Origin: LW23 sp041287705
GTDB lineage: Bacteria; Verrucomicrobiota; Verrucomicrobiia; Methylacidiphilales; UBA1321
Direction of reading: 5' to 3'
Length of the DNA: 64,000 bases
Assembly: GCA_041287705.1 (NCBI GenBank)
Contig: JBGGNE010000021.1
Span: 39,584-103,583, forward strand
A program made the translations under genes and the position numbers. Of the stretch, positions 19,116-27,914 are shown piece by piece; the stretch's first letter is position 1, and every line of letters starts with the position of its first letter. The notes beneath the pieces were generated by a model, which was not told where the DNA came from, searched no databases, and saw only the letters and a list, made by a program, of their open reading frames with translations.

Positions 19116-19281
19116 GGAGTCTCCGGAAAATAAACGGTGCAACTTAAGTCGTCGATTTTGAGATGAGAGCAAGGCGGAATGAAGGGAGTGCATTAGAATA
19201 AGGCGCTGACCGGAATTCCAACGCTGCTCTCGCTCAAAAGCGGAGGCTCAAGTTGCGCAGGTTATTTCTCCGGAGACTCCT
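19115..19281. repeat. Long imperfect palindrome between convergent genes
   Basis: About 167 bases that can fold into one long hairpin. Outer arms AGGAGTCTCCGGA (19115-19127) and TCCGGAGACTCCT (19269-19281) are perfect complements. Further in, GCAACTTAAG pairs with CTCAAGTTGC, GATTTTGAG with CTCAAAAGC, and GAGAGCAAGGCGGAAT with ATTCCAACGCTGCTCTC. The first arm begins on the last base of the kinase stop codon. It could be a MITE-like repeat or a strong bidirectional end-of-transcript structure; other genomic copies would decide. Confidence 0.65.
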
Positions 19282-19471
19282 AAGCCGACACCAAAGACAT
19301 TTCGTGTCCCAGGGACATCTAAAGTCCTCGAAAGACAGAATTCTACACAGAGTGGCCTGACAACGAGCAACTCTATCCGTTCAACCGCGGACGCAGTTGA
19401 ATGGATAGAGTTGGAATGGTTTGAGAATAGGCCCTAATTTCGAAGTCAGGCCAGTTCTGAGCTATCGACCT
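19116..19471. other. Convergent intergenic region after the hybrid kinase
   Basis: About 356 bases without a gene between two converging genes. It holds the long palindrome and a second strong hairpin; the rest shows nothing I recognise. Confidence 0.6.
19368..19413. terminator. Strong hairpin at the 3' side of the SnoaL-like gene
   Basis: CAACTCTATCCGTTCAAC (19368) pairs with GTTGAATGGATAGAGTTG ending at 19413, with a single mismatch and a ten-base loop. It lies 58 bases beyond the stop of the minus-strand gene. There is no T tract on either side, so termination is only inferred. Confidence 0.5.
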
Positions 19472-19930
19472 TTAGCTCTTAGCCTGGTCGCAGGACTTCT
19501 CTGCATCGGCCCCGGGGCAGTCCATGGGCACGGAGTGATGTTCGTGCGTTACGGTCCAGGCCCCGTCGACTTTCTTGAAGCCCAGTGTAGTGCGGGCGTC
19601 GCAATCCATGGGAGAGCCGTCGGGCATGTTGCCCTTCACGTTCATAATGAGGTGACAGAACGCGACGTCTTCGCCGGCAGTAATGCGGACTTCCCTGGTG
19701 GAGAAAGCCCATGAACCCTGCATCTGCCCCAGGCAATTCAGCCAGTGGGCGCGGTAATCGGCGGCGGATTTGAACTGAAAGGGCTTCGGCACATCGAAGG
19801 CAACCAGGTCTTCAGAGCGGCCGGCCATAATGGCGTCAATGTCTTTGCGTTCAATGGCGGCAAACCACGAGGTCAGCAGTGCCTGGATTTCGGATTCATT
19901 CTTCGTAGGTGTGGCAGGTGTGGCAGTCAT
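19472..19930 (-). CDS. SnoaL/NTF2-like protein
   Basis: A 152-residue protein of the NTF2-like superfamily (SnoaL or ketosteroid-isomerase type). It starts with a conserved helix, IQALLTSWFAAIERKDID, and has alternating strands typical of the cone-shaped fold, for example VAFCHLIMNVKG and TTLGFKKVDGAWTVTHEHHSVP. The last motif is widespread in DUF4440/YybH-type proteins. No catalytic role can be assigned. It converges on the hybrid kinase and is divergent from gdhA. Confidence 0.8.
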   Translation of the reverse strand: MTATPATPTKNESEIQALLTSWFAAIERKDIDAIMAGRSEDLVAFDVPKPFQFKSAADYRAHWLNCLGQMQGSWAFSTREVRITAGEDVAFCHLIMNVKGNMPDGSPMDCDARTTLGFKKVDGAWTVTHEHHSVPMDCPGADAEKSCDQAKS

Positions 19931-20352
19931 GATGCGAATCTGGGTTAGTATTGTGGTTGTAGTAGTCCGGGGAAGAAAATCAGGGAAGAAATACTGCCCT
20001 GTATATAATCATGACGAACGGCGTCGAACCGCCAGGACATCGTCGTGAACATTTTCTCAAAAATGATTCGGCCGACGTTAGATCCGTCAGTGAGCGCCGA
20101 AAAGTCGTGGTTGTTTTCATTGCAATATATCACTGCGACAGTCTTTGCACACGTTACGTTTCTGGGGTAAAGTGCTCTTTTCCGCACATTACTGCGAATC
20201 GGTCCGAAGCCATTTCTCCTCATTATCAACCAAGAGGGAGAAATGGTCCCCATAGCCACAAAATCTTCTCATCACCTGCTACCTGCGGGTGATTCTGCGT
20301 CTTATCCGGGTCAACCCATTTCGGAGTCAGTGTAAGTTAAGATTTCCCCATT
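19931..20352. other. Gene-free region between SnoaL-like gene and gdhA
   Basis: About 422 bases that should contain both divergent promoters. I found no reading frame with coding character and no clear repeated operator. The last 15 bases before gdhA are C/T-rich. Confidence 0.5.
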
Positions 20353-21609
20353 ATGAAAGGCCTCAACGATAACCCCATCTTCCAGATGGCGTGCCAGCAA
20401 TTCGACGGCGCCGCGGATTACCTTCAGATCCCGCAGGCGGAACGTGAGCGCACCAAGTGGCCCAAGCGCCTCATCACCGTCACCGTGCCAGTCAAAATGG
20501 ACACCGGCGAAGTCAAAGTCTTCTACGGTTACCGCGTTCAGCATCACCTGACTCTGGGACCCACCAAGGGCGGTCTGCGATTTCACCCTGCAGTGGATAT
20601 AGGCGAAGTGGCAGCACTGGCCATGTGGATGAGCTGGAAATGCGCTCTTGTGGGACTGCCCTATGGCGGCGCAAAAGGCGGAATTACATGCGACCCCTAC
20701 AAGCTCAGCATTGGCGAACTGGAGCGCGTTACCCGGCGCTATACCATGGAAATGATCCCCTTCATCGGCTCGCACATCGACGTGATGGCGCCGGATATGG
20801 GCACCAATGAGCAGACAATGGCCTGGATGATGGACACTTATTCCGCCCAGGTAGGTCGCGCGGAGCCCAGCATTGTGACAGGCAAGCCCGTCAGTATTGG
20901 CGGCAGCCTGGGTCGCCGGGAAAGCACCGGTCGCGGCGTCTCCTTTCTCGCGGATCGCGCTGCGGATATTCTGAAACTTCCCAACGACAGCCGCGTTATT
21001 ATCCAGGGATTCGGCAACGTCGGCAGTGTGGCGGCTTACTCGCTGGCCAAATATGGCAACAGGATCATCGGCATTGGCGATCGCTCGGGAGCCGTCTATA
21101 ATCCCAAGGGCATCGAAGTCGTTGCGCTGCACGCGCACTTTCAGACTCACGGCACGCTTGAAGGCTTTGGCGAGGGCGATTTCATCACAAACGAAGAGTT
21201 GCTTATCCAGGAATGCGAAATCCTCGTCCCGGCTGCTTTGGAACGGGTCATAACTGAAGAGAACGCCGGGAAGCTGAAGTGCCGCATTCTTGCCGAAGGC
21301 GCAAACGGCCCCACCACGCCTGCCGCCGACGCCATCCTTCGCCAGCGTGACGATATCTTCCTCATTCCAGACATTCTTTGCAACGCGGGCGGTGTGATCG
21401 TCTCCTACTTCGAGTGGGTGCAGGATCTTCAGAACTTCTTCTGGAGCGAGGTTGAAGTGTTCGACAAACTCTATCGCATCCTCACTCACTCCTTCGACCA
21501 GGTCATAAAGGAATCCAAGCTGCGCAAGATCGATCACCGCACCGCCGCTCTGGCACTCGGTATCCAGAAGGTTGTGGAAGCCAAGAAGATACGAGGTCTC
21601 TTCCCGTAA
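20353..21609 (+). CDS. gdhA: Glutamate dehydrogenase (Glu/Leu/Phe/Val family)
   Basis: The enzyme interconverts glutamate with 2-oxoglutarate and ammonia, linking carbon and nitrogen metabolism. The 418-residue length fits the hexameric 45-kDa class. Substrate-site lysines lie in PTKGGLRFHP (Lys72), MSWK (Lys96) and the catalytic GGAKGGI (Lys108). The dinucleotide motif is IIQGFGNVGSVAA. NAD versus NADP use and strict glutamate specificity are not clear from sequence alone. It is monocistronic, followed by a strong hairpin. Confidence 0.93.
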   Translation: MKGLNDNPIFQMACQQFDGAADYLQIPQAERERTKWPKRLITVTVPVKMDTGEVKVFYGYRVQHHLTLGPTKGGLRFHPAVDIGEVAALAMWMSWKCALVGLPYGGAKGGITCDPYKLSIGELERVTRRYTMEMIPFIGSHIDVMAPDMGTNEQTMAWMMDTYSAQVGRAEPSIVTGKPVSIGGSLGRRESTGRGVSFLADRAADILKLPNDSRVIIQGFGNVGSVAAYSLAKYGNRIIGIGDRSGAVYNPKGIEVVALHAHFQTHGTLEGFGEGDFITNEELLIQECEILVPAALERVITEENAGKLKCRILAEGANGPTTPAADAILRQRDDIFLIPDILCNAGGVIVSYFEWVQDLQNFFWSEVEVFDKLYRILTHSFDQVIKESKLRKIDHRTAALALGIQKVVEAKKIRGLFP

Positions 21610-21644
21610 GAGAGAATCCTCCTCGGTTCAAGTTGATTGCATTA

Positions 21645-21686
21645 TTTTCCATTACAGGCCACAAATGGGTGGTCTGTAATGGAAAA
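21645..21686 (+). terminator. Hairpin after gdhA
   Basis: TTTTCCATTACAG (21645-21657) pairs with CTGTAATGGAAAA (21674-21686); inside, CCAC and GTGG also pair. The A/T ends of the stem would give a T run in the RNA on either strand. It most likely ends the gdhA transcript. Confidence 0.7.
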
Positions 21687-21717
21687 GTTATGTACACAGT
21701 GATACCACGTCATTACT

Positions 21718-21729
21718 AGTGTATACACT
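21718..21729. promoter_or_regulatory. Palindrome before the TPR-like gene
   Basis: AGTGTATACACT is a perfect 12-base palindrome ending 21 bases before the start codon at 21751. A related TGTACACAGTG stretch lies at 21691. It is a candidate operator of the following gene. Confidence 0.4.
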
Positions 21730-21750
21730 TTAGAACAACCTATCGCCCGT

Positions 21751-22992
21751 ATGTCGCAATCCGCCTGGCCGCGAATAATTCCTCAGCTCTATCCGGAGCT
21801 ATCCCCGGAGGAGTATACCCAATTTTTGGATGATAAAGAGTTCGAGCGTGTCAAAGGTCTGCGTCAGATTCTGATTCTGCCCTTTTTTGACGAGAAATCG
21901 ACGTTTGAAGAGCGCGTCTTTGCCATAGGTTTTCAGAAGCTGATGATTCGGGATATACGGCTCCACCCCGAGCTTAGTGTTCTTGGTCCTGAAGATTCCG
22001 CTATGCTGGCACTCTCAGAAGTCGACACCAATCTCCTCCGCTTTGCGAACAAGATACTGATTGGTGGGGCTTTAGGTCTTGGGCCAAATCGCTTCACATG
22101 CAAGATAGCCCTTGGAAAAAAAGGGCTGGCAAAGCCAGTGCTTATTGACTGCAACAATCTTGACGACTTTACGCTGCAGTGCAGACACGGCATTCTCTCC
22201 CTCCTTGGTCTTGAGGAAGACGAATTGCTGGCCAGCCGATGCAAGAAGGGCAGACCTCAGCAGCCTTATGACATATTCGCGCTGGGCCAGTTGCAACTGG
22301 AATCTACCAAGTACGTAACCCAGGAAGATATTGATGAAGTAAAGGCTCATTTTAAAGAGACCTGTTACTTCACGTTGCCGGCTTCGATAATCGAGGATGA
22401 GCTAAGTGATTTTGATCTGGTAAAGGCCTATTATCACGATGAGTACGATGTTCAGCTTCTCTGCACTCTCGCCCGCACTTTGAGTAAAGGAGACGAGCCC
22501 GACCTCATTGCTCTGCAGTTTCTTCGCAAAGCCATTGAACTGGCGCCTGGCTTTGGCAAAGCATACATGTTCGTTATTACCTTTGCTCCTCAGGACCCGG
22601 GCCTTGAGAAGCACGCTTTCCTGGCTCAGCATCTGTTGCCGTCCAACTCTTTCGCCATCAGTCGTTACCTGGGCTATATGATCCGGCACGAACTCCCGCT
22701 TCCGGACGAGCATCTGATCTACAGAGCTATTGAGCTCGATCCGGAAAACAGTGCGACTTACTGGCAGGGAATCAATCTGTTCGCAACACTGGATCGTCCA
22801 CGCAAAGCTCTGGAGCTTGCCTATCAGCTCAAGAAATTACTCACACCCCCACTTTCCGAGCGGACGATCTATTGCCTTCGGGTAACTCCTGCCGGCGCCG
22901 CCGATTTCGACAAAGGTTTGGAGGAGCTGATGAAGCCCGTAGACAAAATCATTGCGACCCTTACCGACATGGTAAAGCTGATCGGAGGATAG
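21751..22992 (+). CDS. Unrecognised protein with TolB/FlgO-like N-terminus and helical repeats
   Basis: A 413-residue soluble protein I cannot name. Residues about 40-90 (LPFF, then GFQKLMIRDIRLHPELSVLGPEDS) resemble the TolB/FlgO-type domain found before TPR repeats in adenylate-cyclase-like proteins. The C-terminal half is helical with TPR-like spacing (ALQFLRKAIELAPGFGKAYM; LIYRAIELDPENSATYWQG). There is no signal peptide or membrane segment. It is flanked by a hairpin on the left and by the converging PhnP-like gene on the right. A role in protein-protein contacts is likely, nothing more precise. Confidence 0.75.
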   Translation: MSQSAWPRIIPQLYPELSPEEYTQFLDDKEFERVKGLRQILILPFFDEKSTFEERVFAIGFQKLMIRDIRLHPELSVLGPEDSAMLALSEVDTNLLRFANKILIGGALGLGPNRFTCKIALGKKGLAKPVLIDCNNLDDFTLQCRHGILSLLGLEEDELLASRCKKGRPQQPYDIFALGQLQLESTKYVTQEDIDEVKAHFKETCYFTLPASIIEDELSDFDLVKAYYHDEYDVQLLCTLARTLSKGDEPDLIALQFLRKAIELAPGFGKAYMFVITFAPQDPGLEKHAFLAQHLLPSNSFAISRYLGYMIRHELPLPDEHLIYRAIELDPENSATYWQGINLFATLDRPRKALELAYQLKKLLTPPLSERTIYCLRVTPAGAADFDKGLEELMKPVDKIIATLTDMVKLIGG

Positions 22993-23039
22993 ACTGCGGA
23001 AGTAGCCAGCCGTCTTAAGCCACCTCCGGTCTCGCGTGC

Positions 23040-24008
23040 TTACGCTCGCTGTCGCAACTCCAGTTTCATTCCGTCGAAGGCAGGCGCGGCATTTGGCGGA
23101 AGTTCGGAGAGCAACTGCTCATGGGGCTTTTCGTGGGTCAGGTGCGTCAGGTAGATCTGCTTTGCCTGCATCACACGGCCCGCCTCCAGAGCTTCCGCCA
23201 CAGACATGTGCGTGGGGTGCGGTTTCTCTCTCAGGCCGTCCACAATAAGGACATCCGCGCCAAATGCCGCCTCATTGGCGGGCTCGGGGACGGCTTTGCA
23301 GTCGCTCATGTAGGCAAGGCGCGGGCTGTTAGGCATGTCGGCGCGCTCAAAGATAAACCCGAGCGATCCTGAGCGACCGTGCGGCAGCTCGACTGCTGTA
23401 ATCCGCAGATCTCCCAGCACGAAGGGCTTCAGCGGCTGGATGACATAGGGCGTTACGTTAACGTAGGTGATGTACTCAGGAAACGTGAATGCCCAGGGAA
23501 AGCACCGGTTGAGCGCATCCAGCGTCTGCTGGCGACTGTAAATGGGCATGGGTGCTGCCGTAGTTTCACAAAAGCGGCGCAGGTCGTCAAAGCCCATGAT
23601 GTGATCCGCGTGATCATGCGTGAAAAGCACAGCATCGATACGCCTTAATCCTTCCCGGCATCCCTGCAATCGAAGCTCTGGCGTCGTATCAACCAGGATA
23701 TTTGTCGTGGGTGACTCCACGTAAATGGAGGAACGCGTGCGCTTGTCCCGCGGGTCTTTCGAGTGGCAGACCTCGCAGTCACACGCGATCATTGGCACTC
23801 CCTGCGATGTGCCCGATCCCATGACAATCACCTTAAAGGCGAAGCCAGGATCCGCCTTTGAGGCTGCCGAGTCAGAGACATGCCATGTACCTGCTTGCTC
23901 CACGGGGACAGGGACAGTAAATGTCCCCGCAGCGGCAGGTGTGCCGGGGATTGGCAGTTTGCCCGTTTCAGGTGTCGGCGGATCAAATGGACCGGTGGGA
24001 TTACTCAT
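23040..24008 (-). CDS. Metallo-beta-lactamase-fold hydrolase, PhnP-like
   Basis: A 322-residue metal-dependent hydrolase. The core motif is FTHDHADHIMGFDDL, preceded by MGSGTSQGVPMIACDCEVC, the arrangement found in PhnP-type phosphoribosyl cyclic phosphate phosphodiesterases and related hydrolases, where the Cys cluster binds a structural metal. Later motifs are ELPHGRSGSLGFIF and YLTHLTHEKPH. I chose ATG 24008; about 50 residues of Pro/Thr-rich extension precede the conserved domain. No phn genes are nearby, so a phosphonate role is not indicated. Confidence 0.85.
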   Translation of the reverse strand: MSNPTGPFDPPTPETGKLPIPGTPAAAGTFTVPVPVEQAGTWHVSDSAASKADPGFAFKVIVMGSGTSQGVPMIACDCEVCHSKDPRDKRTRSSIYVESPTTNILVDTTPELRLQGCREGLRRIDAVLFTHDHADHIMGFDDLRRFCETTAAPMPIYSRQQTLDALNRCFPWAFTFPEYITYVNVTPYVIQPLKPFVLGDLRITAVELPHGRSGSLGFIFERADMPNSPRLAYMSDCKAVPEPANEAAFGADVLIVDGLREKPHPTHMSVAEALEAGRVMQAKQIYLTHLTHEKPHEQLLSELPPNAAPAFDGMKLELRQRA

Positions 24009-24206
24009 ATAAACTCGACCTGCGAGAATGCCCGCGAATCCAGAGCCAATCCAGTGCAAAACCGCATATCGGGGGCTTTTATTCGCTTCAACACAGGATT
24101 GGTCTTTTACAGTTCGCAGACTGGATTGCAGGTGAATGTTTAGATCTGGAGAATTCTTAAAATTACACTTTATCTATCACATCCAAGGCATACAGTAATG
24201 TCCTGA

Positions 24207-25535
24207 TTGACTACATCACTGACTTTTCCACCTTACGAAAGTACGATTAAGAATGGTCCGGCCAAAGGCTCTCCAGAGTTCGAAGCAGCTTTTGACCGTT
24301 ACGAAACTCTTATCGAGAATCAGTCCTTTACTCTTGCGCTCGATGTATTGAATGACCTTCTTGTCAAATGGCCCGGGGCGCGGTTTGAGTATAGTGTAAT
24401 AGAACTGGCAGTAGTGGCGCAGTTGTTCCGTATTAATTCCGAAACTGACCACAACTCCGTATCGCGCCCTTTTCCTCATTTTCCGGGTAAGGCAGCCGCG
24501 TTACAGGCCATTCGAAACTGCTGCCTTATGCCATATGAGGCTGAACACGTAGAAATGTCACTTGCGGCAGGTATCCTGTGGATGGGACGAATAGGCTGGG
24601 ACCGGGAAGCGGCTGCTATATTAACTCAGGCTCTGGGAAATCCCACATCACATTATACCGTTGGCCGCGTCTGGTACGAAGTGGTGTTTGAAGGCGGATT
24701 TGCCATTCCGCAACGCTTTAGTCTCTTTGAGGCAGGCTATACGGAAGCGGCACGACTGGCATTTACCAGGCATCTTTATACACTCGCAGACCGCGGCAGC
24801 CGTTGGGAGGTCGCGCTTATTCTTAAATATCGCGGCCCCTGGCTGGCCGAACATCCTTTTAGCTGGAGTACTGTTGGTAATTGTCTTCACCATGCGGGAA
24901 GGCACCGTGAATGCATCGAATGGATGAAAGACTGGAAACGCCCTGGCGCAACCGCCGCGGCTCTCGGTAACTTAGCAGAATCTCTGCGCATTGAGAAACG
25001 CTATAGTGAAGCCTATGAGGTGAACAACTACAGTATTCATCACATACATGATCCAGAGAACAACCAGATACACCATGCAATACTAGCGGCGCAGGATGCC
25101 GTAGAAGGACGCTTCACCAGCGCTCAGCATTACTACGACAAAACGCATTCCAGCGAATATATTGATACAAGCAGAAGCTTTGAAGGACAGATAGCAGAGC
25201 AGCTTTTGCGCGTACACCACGCACCCCCGGGAGATGAAAGAGAGCAACTTGCCAAGGCAGCAATAAACCGCCTCACAGAACAATGGCGAAAGATACAGTA
25301 TAAAAGCTGGAACGTGCAGACGAGCACCAACATGCTTCTTGATCAGGCCGTTGCGCAGCTAAGCATCCTGACGGGAAACAGGATCAGCAAGTCTGGGATG
25401 CATCTGGAACGCTGCCTCTATTTTGGTGCCAGACTGGTTGTAGCATTGCTCCTTGGGATGGTAATACTGGTTGTTGTTTGCGCCGGCGTCCTGCTTGTGT
25501 ATAGCGTTTTCAAGGCCGCCCTGCACATTTCCTGA
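24207..25535 (+). CDS. Unrecognised helical-repeat protein with a C-terminal membrane anchor
   Basis: A 442-residue protein of unknown function. Most of it is predicted alpha-helical in short repeats (ALDVLNDLLVKWPGARFEYS; LAESLRIEKRYSEAYEVNNY) resembling degenerate TPRs. It ends in one strong transmembrane segment (LVVALLLGMVILVVVCAGV) with a very short tail, so the bulk probably faces the cytoplasm as a tail-anchored protein. The only start compatible with the frame is a TTG at 24207. It is divergent from the PhnP-like gene. Codon use looks normal. Confidence 0.65.
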   Translation: MTTSLTFPPYESTIKNGPAKGSPEFEAAFDRYETLIENQSFTLALDVLNDLLVKWPGARFEYSVIELAVVAQLFRINSETDHNSVSRPFPHFPGKAAALQAIRNCCLMPYEAEHVEMSLAAGILWMGRIGWDREAAAILTQALGNPTSHYTVGRVWYEVVFEGGFAIPQRFSLFEAGYTEAARLAFTRHLYTLADRGSRWEVALILKYRGPWLAEHPFSWSTVGNCLHHAGRHRECIEWMKDWKRPGATAAALGNLAESLRIEKRYSEAYEVNNYSIHHIHDPENNQIHHAILAAQDAVEGRFTSAQHYYDKTHSSEYIDTSRSFEGQIAEQLLRVHHAPPGDEREQLAKAAINRLTEQWRKIQYKSWNVQTSTNMLLDQAVAQLSILTGNRISKSGMHLERCLYFGARLVVALLLGMVILVVVCAGVLLVYSVFKAALHIS

Positions 25536-25692
25536 ACCGGAAAATTGGCGTCAAAGTTGAACTTGTCGTAACTGCTTGCCGCACAGGACAGCGCGTCGTT
25601 GCCGATTCTTTGCGCTTGCCGATCGCGGTCAGGATGCGAATCTAACCCTCCCATCCGGGCTCGATTACGACCAAGACGACGACACGAACGGC

Positions 25693-27864
25693 ATGCATCT
25701 CAATCCCTCCCAACAGAATGTAGTAAACTCGCACGATAAGCGCCTGCTGGTACTGGCTGGCGCCGGTACGGGCAAGACGGCGACAAGCGTGCACTGGGTG
25801 GCAGCGCGGATTAAGGCGGGCGCGGCAGCGCGGTCGCAGGTGCTCATGATCACCTTTACTCGCAAGGCGGCGAATGAAATGGCCTCCCGCGTGGAGCGAC
25901 TTATCGCCGGAGTACCTAAGCAGTGGGAGAAGGAGCAGTTGATGGTGGGCACCTATCACGCCGTGGCCAGCCAGTTGCTTCGCGAGGATCCGGAACCCTT
26001 TGGGCTGCGAAACCGCTATTTTACGACGCTGGACGAATCACAGGGCAAGAGCGTGTGGAAGAGCGCACTGCGTCAGGCTCAGGTGGAGCCGGACGATTTT
26101 CTGCATAATCCCGCCAAGCTCTCAGCGCTCTACAGCCTTGCGCGCAACAAGCGTCAGGATCTGCACGCTGTGTATGAGGAAGTCTTTGGGGAGGGCGCCG
26201 CGGAAGCGGTTTCGATGGCAAAGATGTATGAGAAGCTGAAGAAGGCCGCCAACGCGGTGGATTATGACGATCTGCTGGTGCTGTGGGCCGACCGCCTGGC
26301 CGCGGACGAAGCCTATGCAGCCAAGCTTCGCAATCGCTGGCGCTATGTGCTGGTGGATGAGATGCAGGACAACAATCAGCTGAATTCGGCGATCATCGAA
26401 GGACTGAGCCCGGAAAATCTTCTGGTTGTGGGAGATGCGAATCAGTCCATCTACGGTTTTCGCGGTTCGGACGTGACTCTCATCAACGATTTTCCCAAGC
26501 GGCACCTCGGCGCCAGAGTGCTGAAGCTGGAGAGCAACTACCGAAGCGGCCAGAAGATTCTGGATCTGGCCAACCGCATTGTGGCGGGAACGGACTCCGC
26601 CCTGCGCCTGCAAAGCGCAAAGACCGACACGCCCAGCGACATCAAGTTCCTGGCCTGCCCCACTTCAGACGATGAAGCCGCCTGCGTGGTGCAGTGGATC
26701 AAAACGAAGAAGAATCGCCATAACTACGCGGTGCTGTCTCGCGGATCGCGATCGCTCTACGCCGTCGAGAGCAAGCTGATGGCGGAGGGCATCCGCTATA
26801 AGAAATACGGCGGCATGTCGTTCGCGCGCGCTGCGGAGATTCAGGACTTTCTGAGTTTTCTGGTTGTATCGCTGAATCACGCGGACGGCGTTTCCTCGCT
26901 GCGCGTGCTGACTCAGTTCCCGGGCGTGGGTGAAAAGAAGGCCGCGAAGCTGGTAGAAGAAGAGGCGGATACCGGTGCGCATCAGTTCGATCTCTTTGCA
27001 CGCAGCCGTGAGCCCTTCTCCGCATGGCCGCGACAGGCGCAGGAAGTTATGCAGAAGCTGACCAGCGAACGCGGCATGGCCGCCAAGGTTAAGTATCTGC
27101 AGAACGCCATTGAGCCGCTGATCAAGGCGAACTATCCGAAGGATTACGACCAGCGCATGAACCGGATCGGTACGATGTCCGACGACATCGGAAATCTGGA
27201 GGAACAGGCCTTTCTCGATAAGTACTCGCTGGGCGGAGAGCCGAATGACAATCACCCCGAAGACTATGCAGTGCTCAGCACAGTGCACAGCGCGAAAGGT
27301 CTCGAATGGGACGGTGTGTGGGTAATGGGTGCAGGCAACCTGCAGGTGCCGCATCCCCGCACCCGCGACGACTCCGCGCAGATTGCCGAAGAACGCCGCC
27401 TCTTTTACGTGGCCGTGACTCGCGCGCGCCAGAATCTGATCATTTCTTACCCGACAATTCTGGAGACTCCCGACAAATTCTCCGCCAGCGGCGCCGAAGA
27501 TGACGAGGAAGCCACCACAGAAGCAGGCGAAGAGAAGAAGAAAAAGGTGGCGCCTGAGCGCCCCCCCGGCAAGGAACAGTTACCGACACCATTTCTGGAA
27601 GCAGATACTCCCTGGCGTATGGCCGTGCCTCCGCCACCAGGCGCGATCGCGGGCGGTCGCCCCGTGGGACGGTTTGGCCCTGGCCCGGTTGGTGCTGGGG
27701 CCGGCACGGGGACAAGCGGAAACTCGGCCTGGGGCAAGCGCCGCGATGGAGACGGAACAGCTCAGCATGGCGCGGGCTCGGGCGGCGCGAACCGAGTACG
27801 CGGCGGAGATAAGAAGTTCCAGGGCAAGAATTTCAAATCACCGGGCCAGCGCGGGTTATTCTAA
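25693..27864 (+). CDS. UvrD/Rep/PcrA-type superfamily 1 DNA helicase
   Basis: A 723-residue 3'-5' DNA helicase. Motif I is AGAGTGKT (22-29), motif Ia ITFTRKAANEMASR, motif II VDEMQDNNQ (DEMQD instead of the common DEYQD/DEFQD), motif III GDANQSIYGFRG, motif IV region LESNYRSG, motif V STVHSAKGLEW and motif VI VAVTRARQNL. The tail of about 100 residues is Pro/Gly-rich and basic at the end (NRVRGGDKKFQGKNF), as in PcrA tails that bind partners. I prefer ATG 25693 (MHLNPSQQNVV); the frame can be extended to 25576. It may act in repair or replication restart. Confidence 0.94.
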   Translation: MHLNPSQQNVVNSHDKRLLVLAGAGTGKTATSVHWVAARIKAGAAARSQVLMITFTRKAANEMASRVERLIAGVPKQWEKEQLMVGTYHAVASQLLREDPEPFGLRNRYFTTLDESQGKSVWKSALRQAQVEPDDFLHNPAKLSALYSLARNKRQDLHAVYEEVFGEGAAEAVSMAKMYEKLKKAANAVDYDDLLVLWADRLAADEAYAAKLRNRWRYVLVDEMQDNNQLNSAIIEGLSPENLLVVGDANQSIYGFRGSDVTLINDFPKRHLGARVLKLESNYRSGQKILDLANRIVAGTDSALRLQSAKTDTPSDIKFLACPTSDDEAACVVQWIKTKKNRHNYAVLSRGSRSLYAVESKLMAEGIRYKKYGGMSFARAAEIQDFLSFLVVSLNHADGVSSLRVLTQFPGVGEKKAAKLVEEEADTGAHQFDLFARSREPFSAWPRQAQEVMQKLTSERGMAAKVKYLQNAIEPLIKANYPKDYDQRMNRIGTMSDDIGNLEEQAFLDKYSLGGEPNDNHPEDYAVLSTVHSAKGLEWDGVWVMGAGNLQVPHPRTRDDSAQIAEERRLFYVAVTRARQNLIISYPTILETPDKFSASGAEDDEEATTEAGEEKKKKVAPERPPGKEQLPTPFLEADTPWRMAVPPPPGAIAGGRPVGRFGPGPVGAGAGTGTSGNSAWGKRRDGDGTAQHGAGSGGANRVRGGDKKFQGKNFKSPGQRGLF

Positions 27865-27914
27865 GACGTGACCATAAATTTTCTCTCCATGAACTATTTG
27901 TTTTCGCTTACAGA

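Noticed and set aside
19115..19281. Possible integron attC site
   Set aside because: Although large and palindromic, it lacks the GTTRRRY/RYYYAAC core sites and no integrase or cassette array is present.
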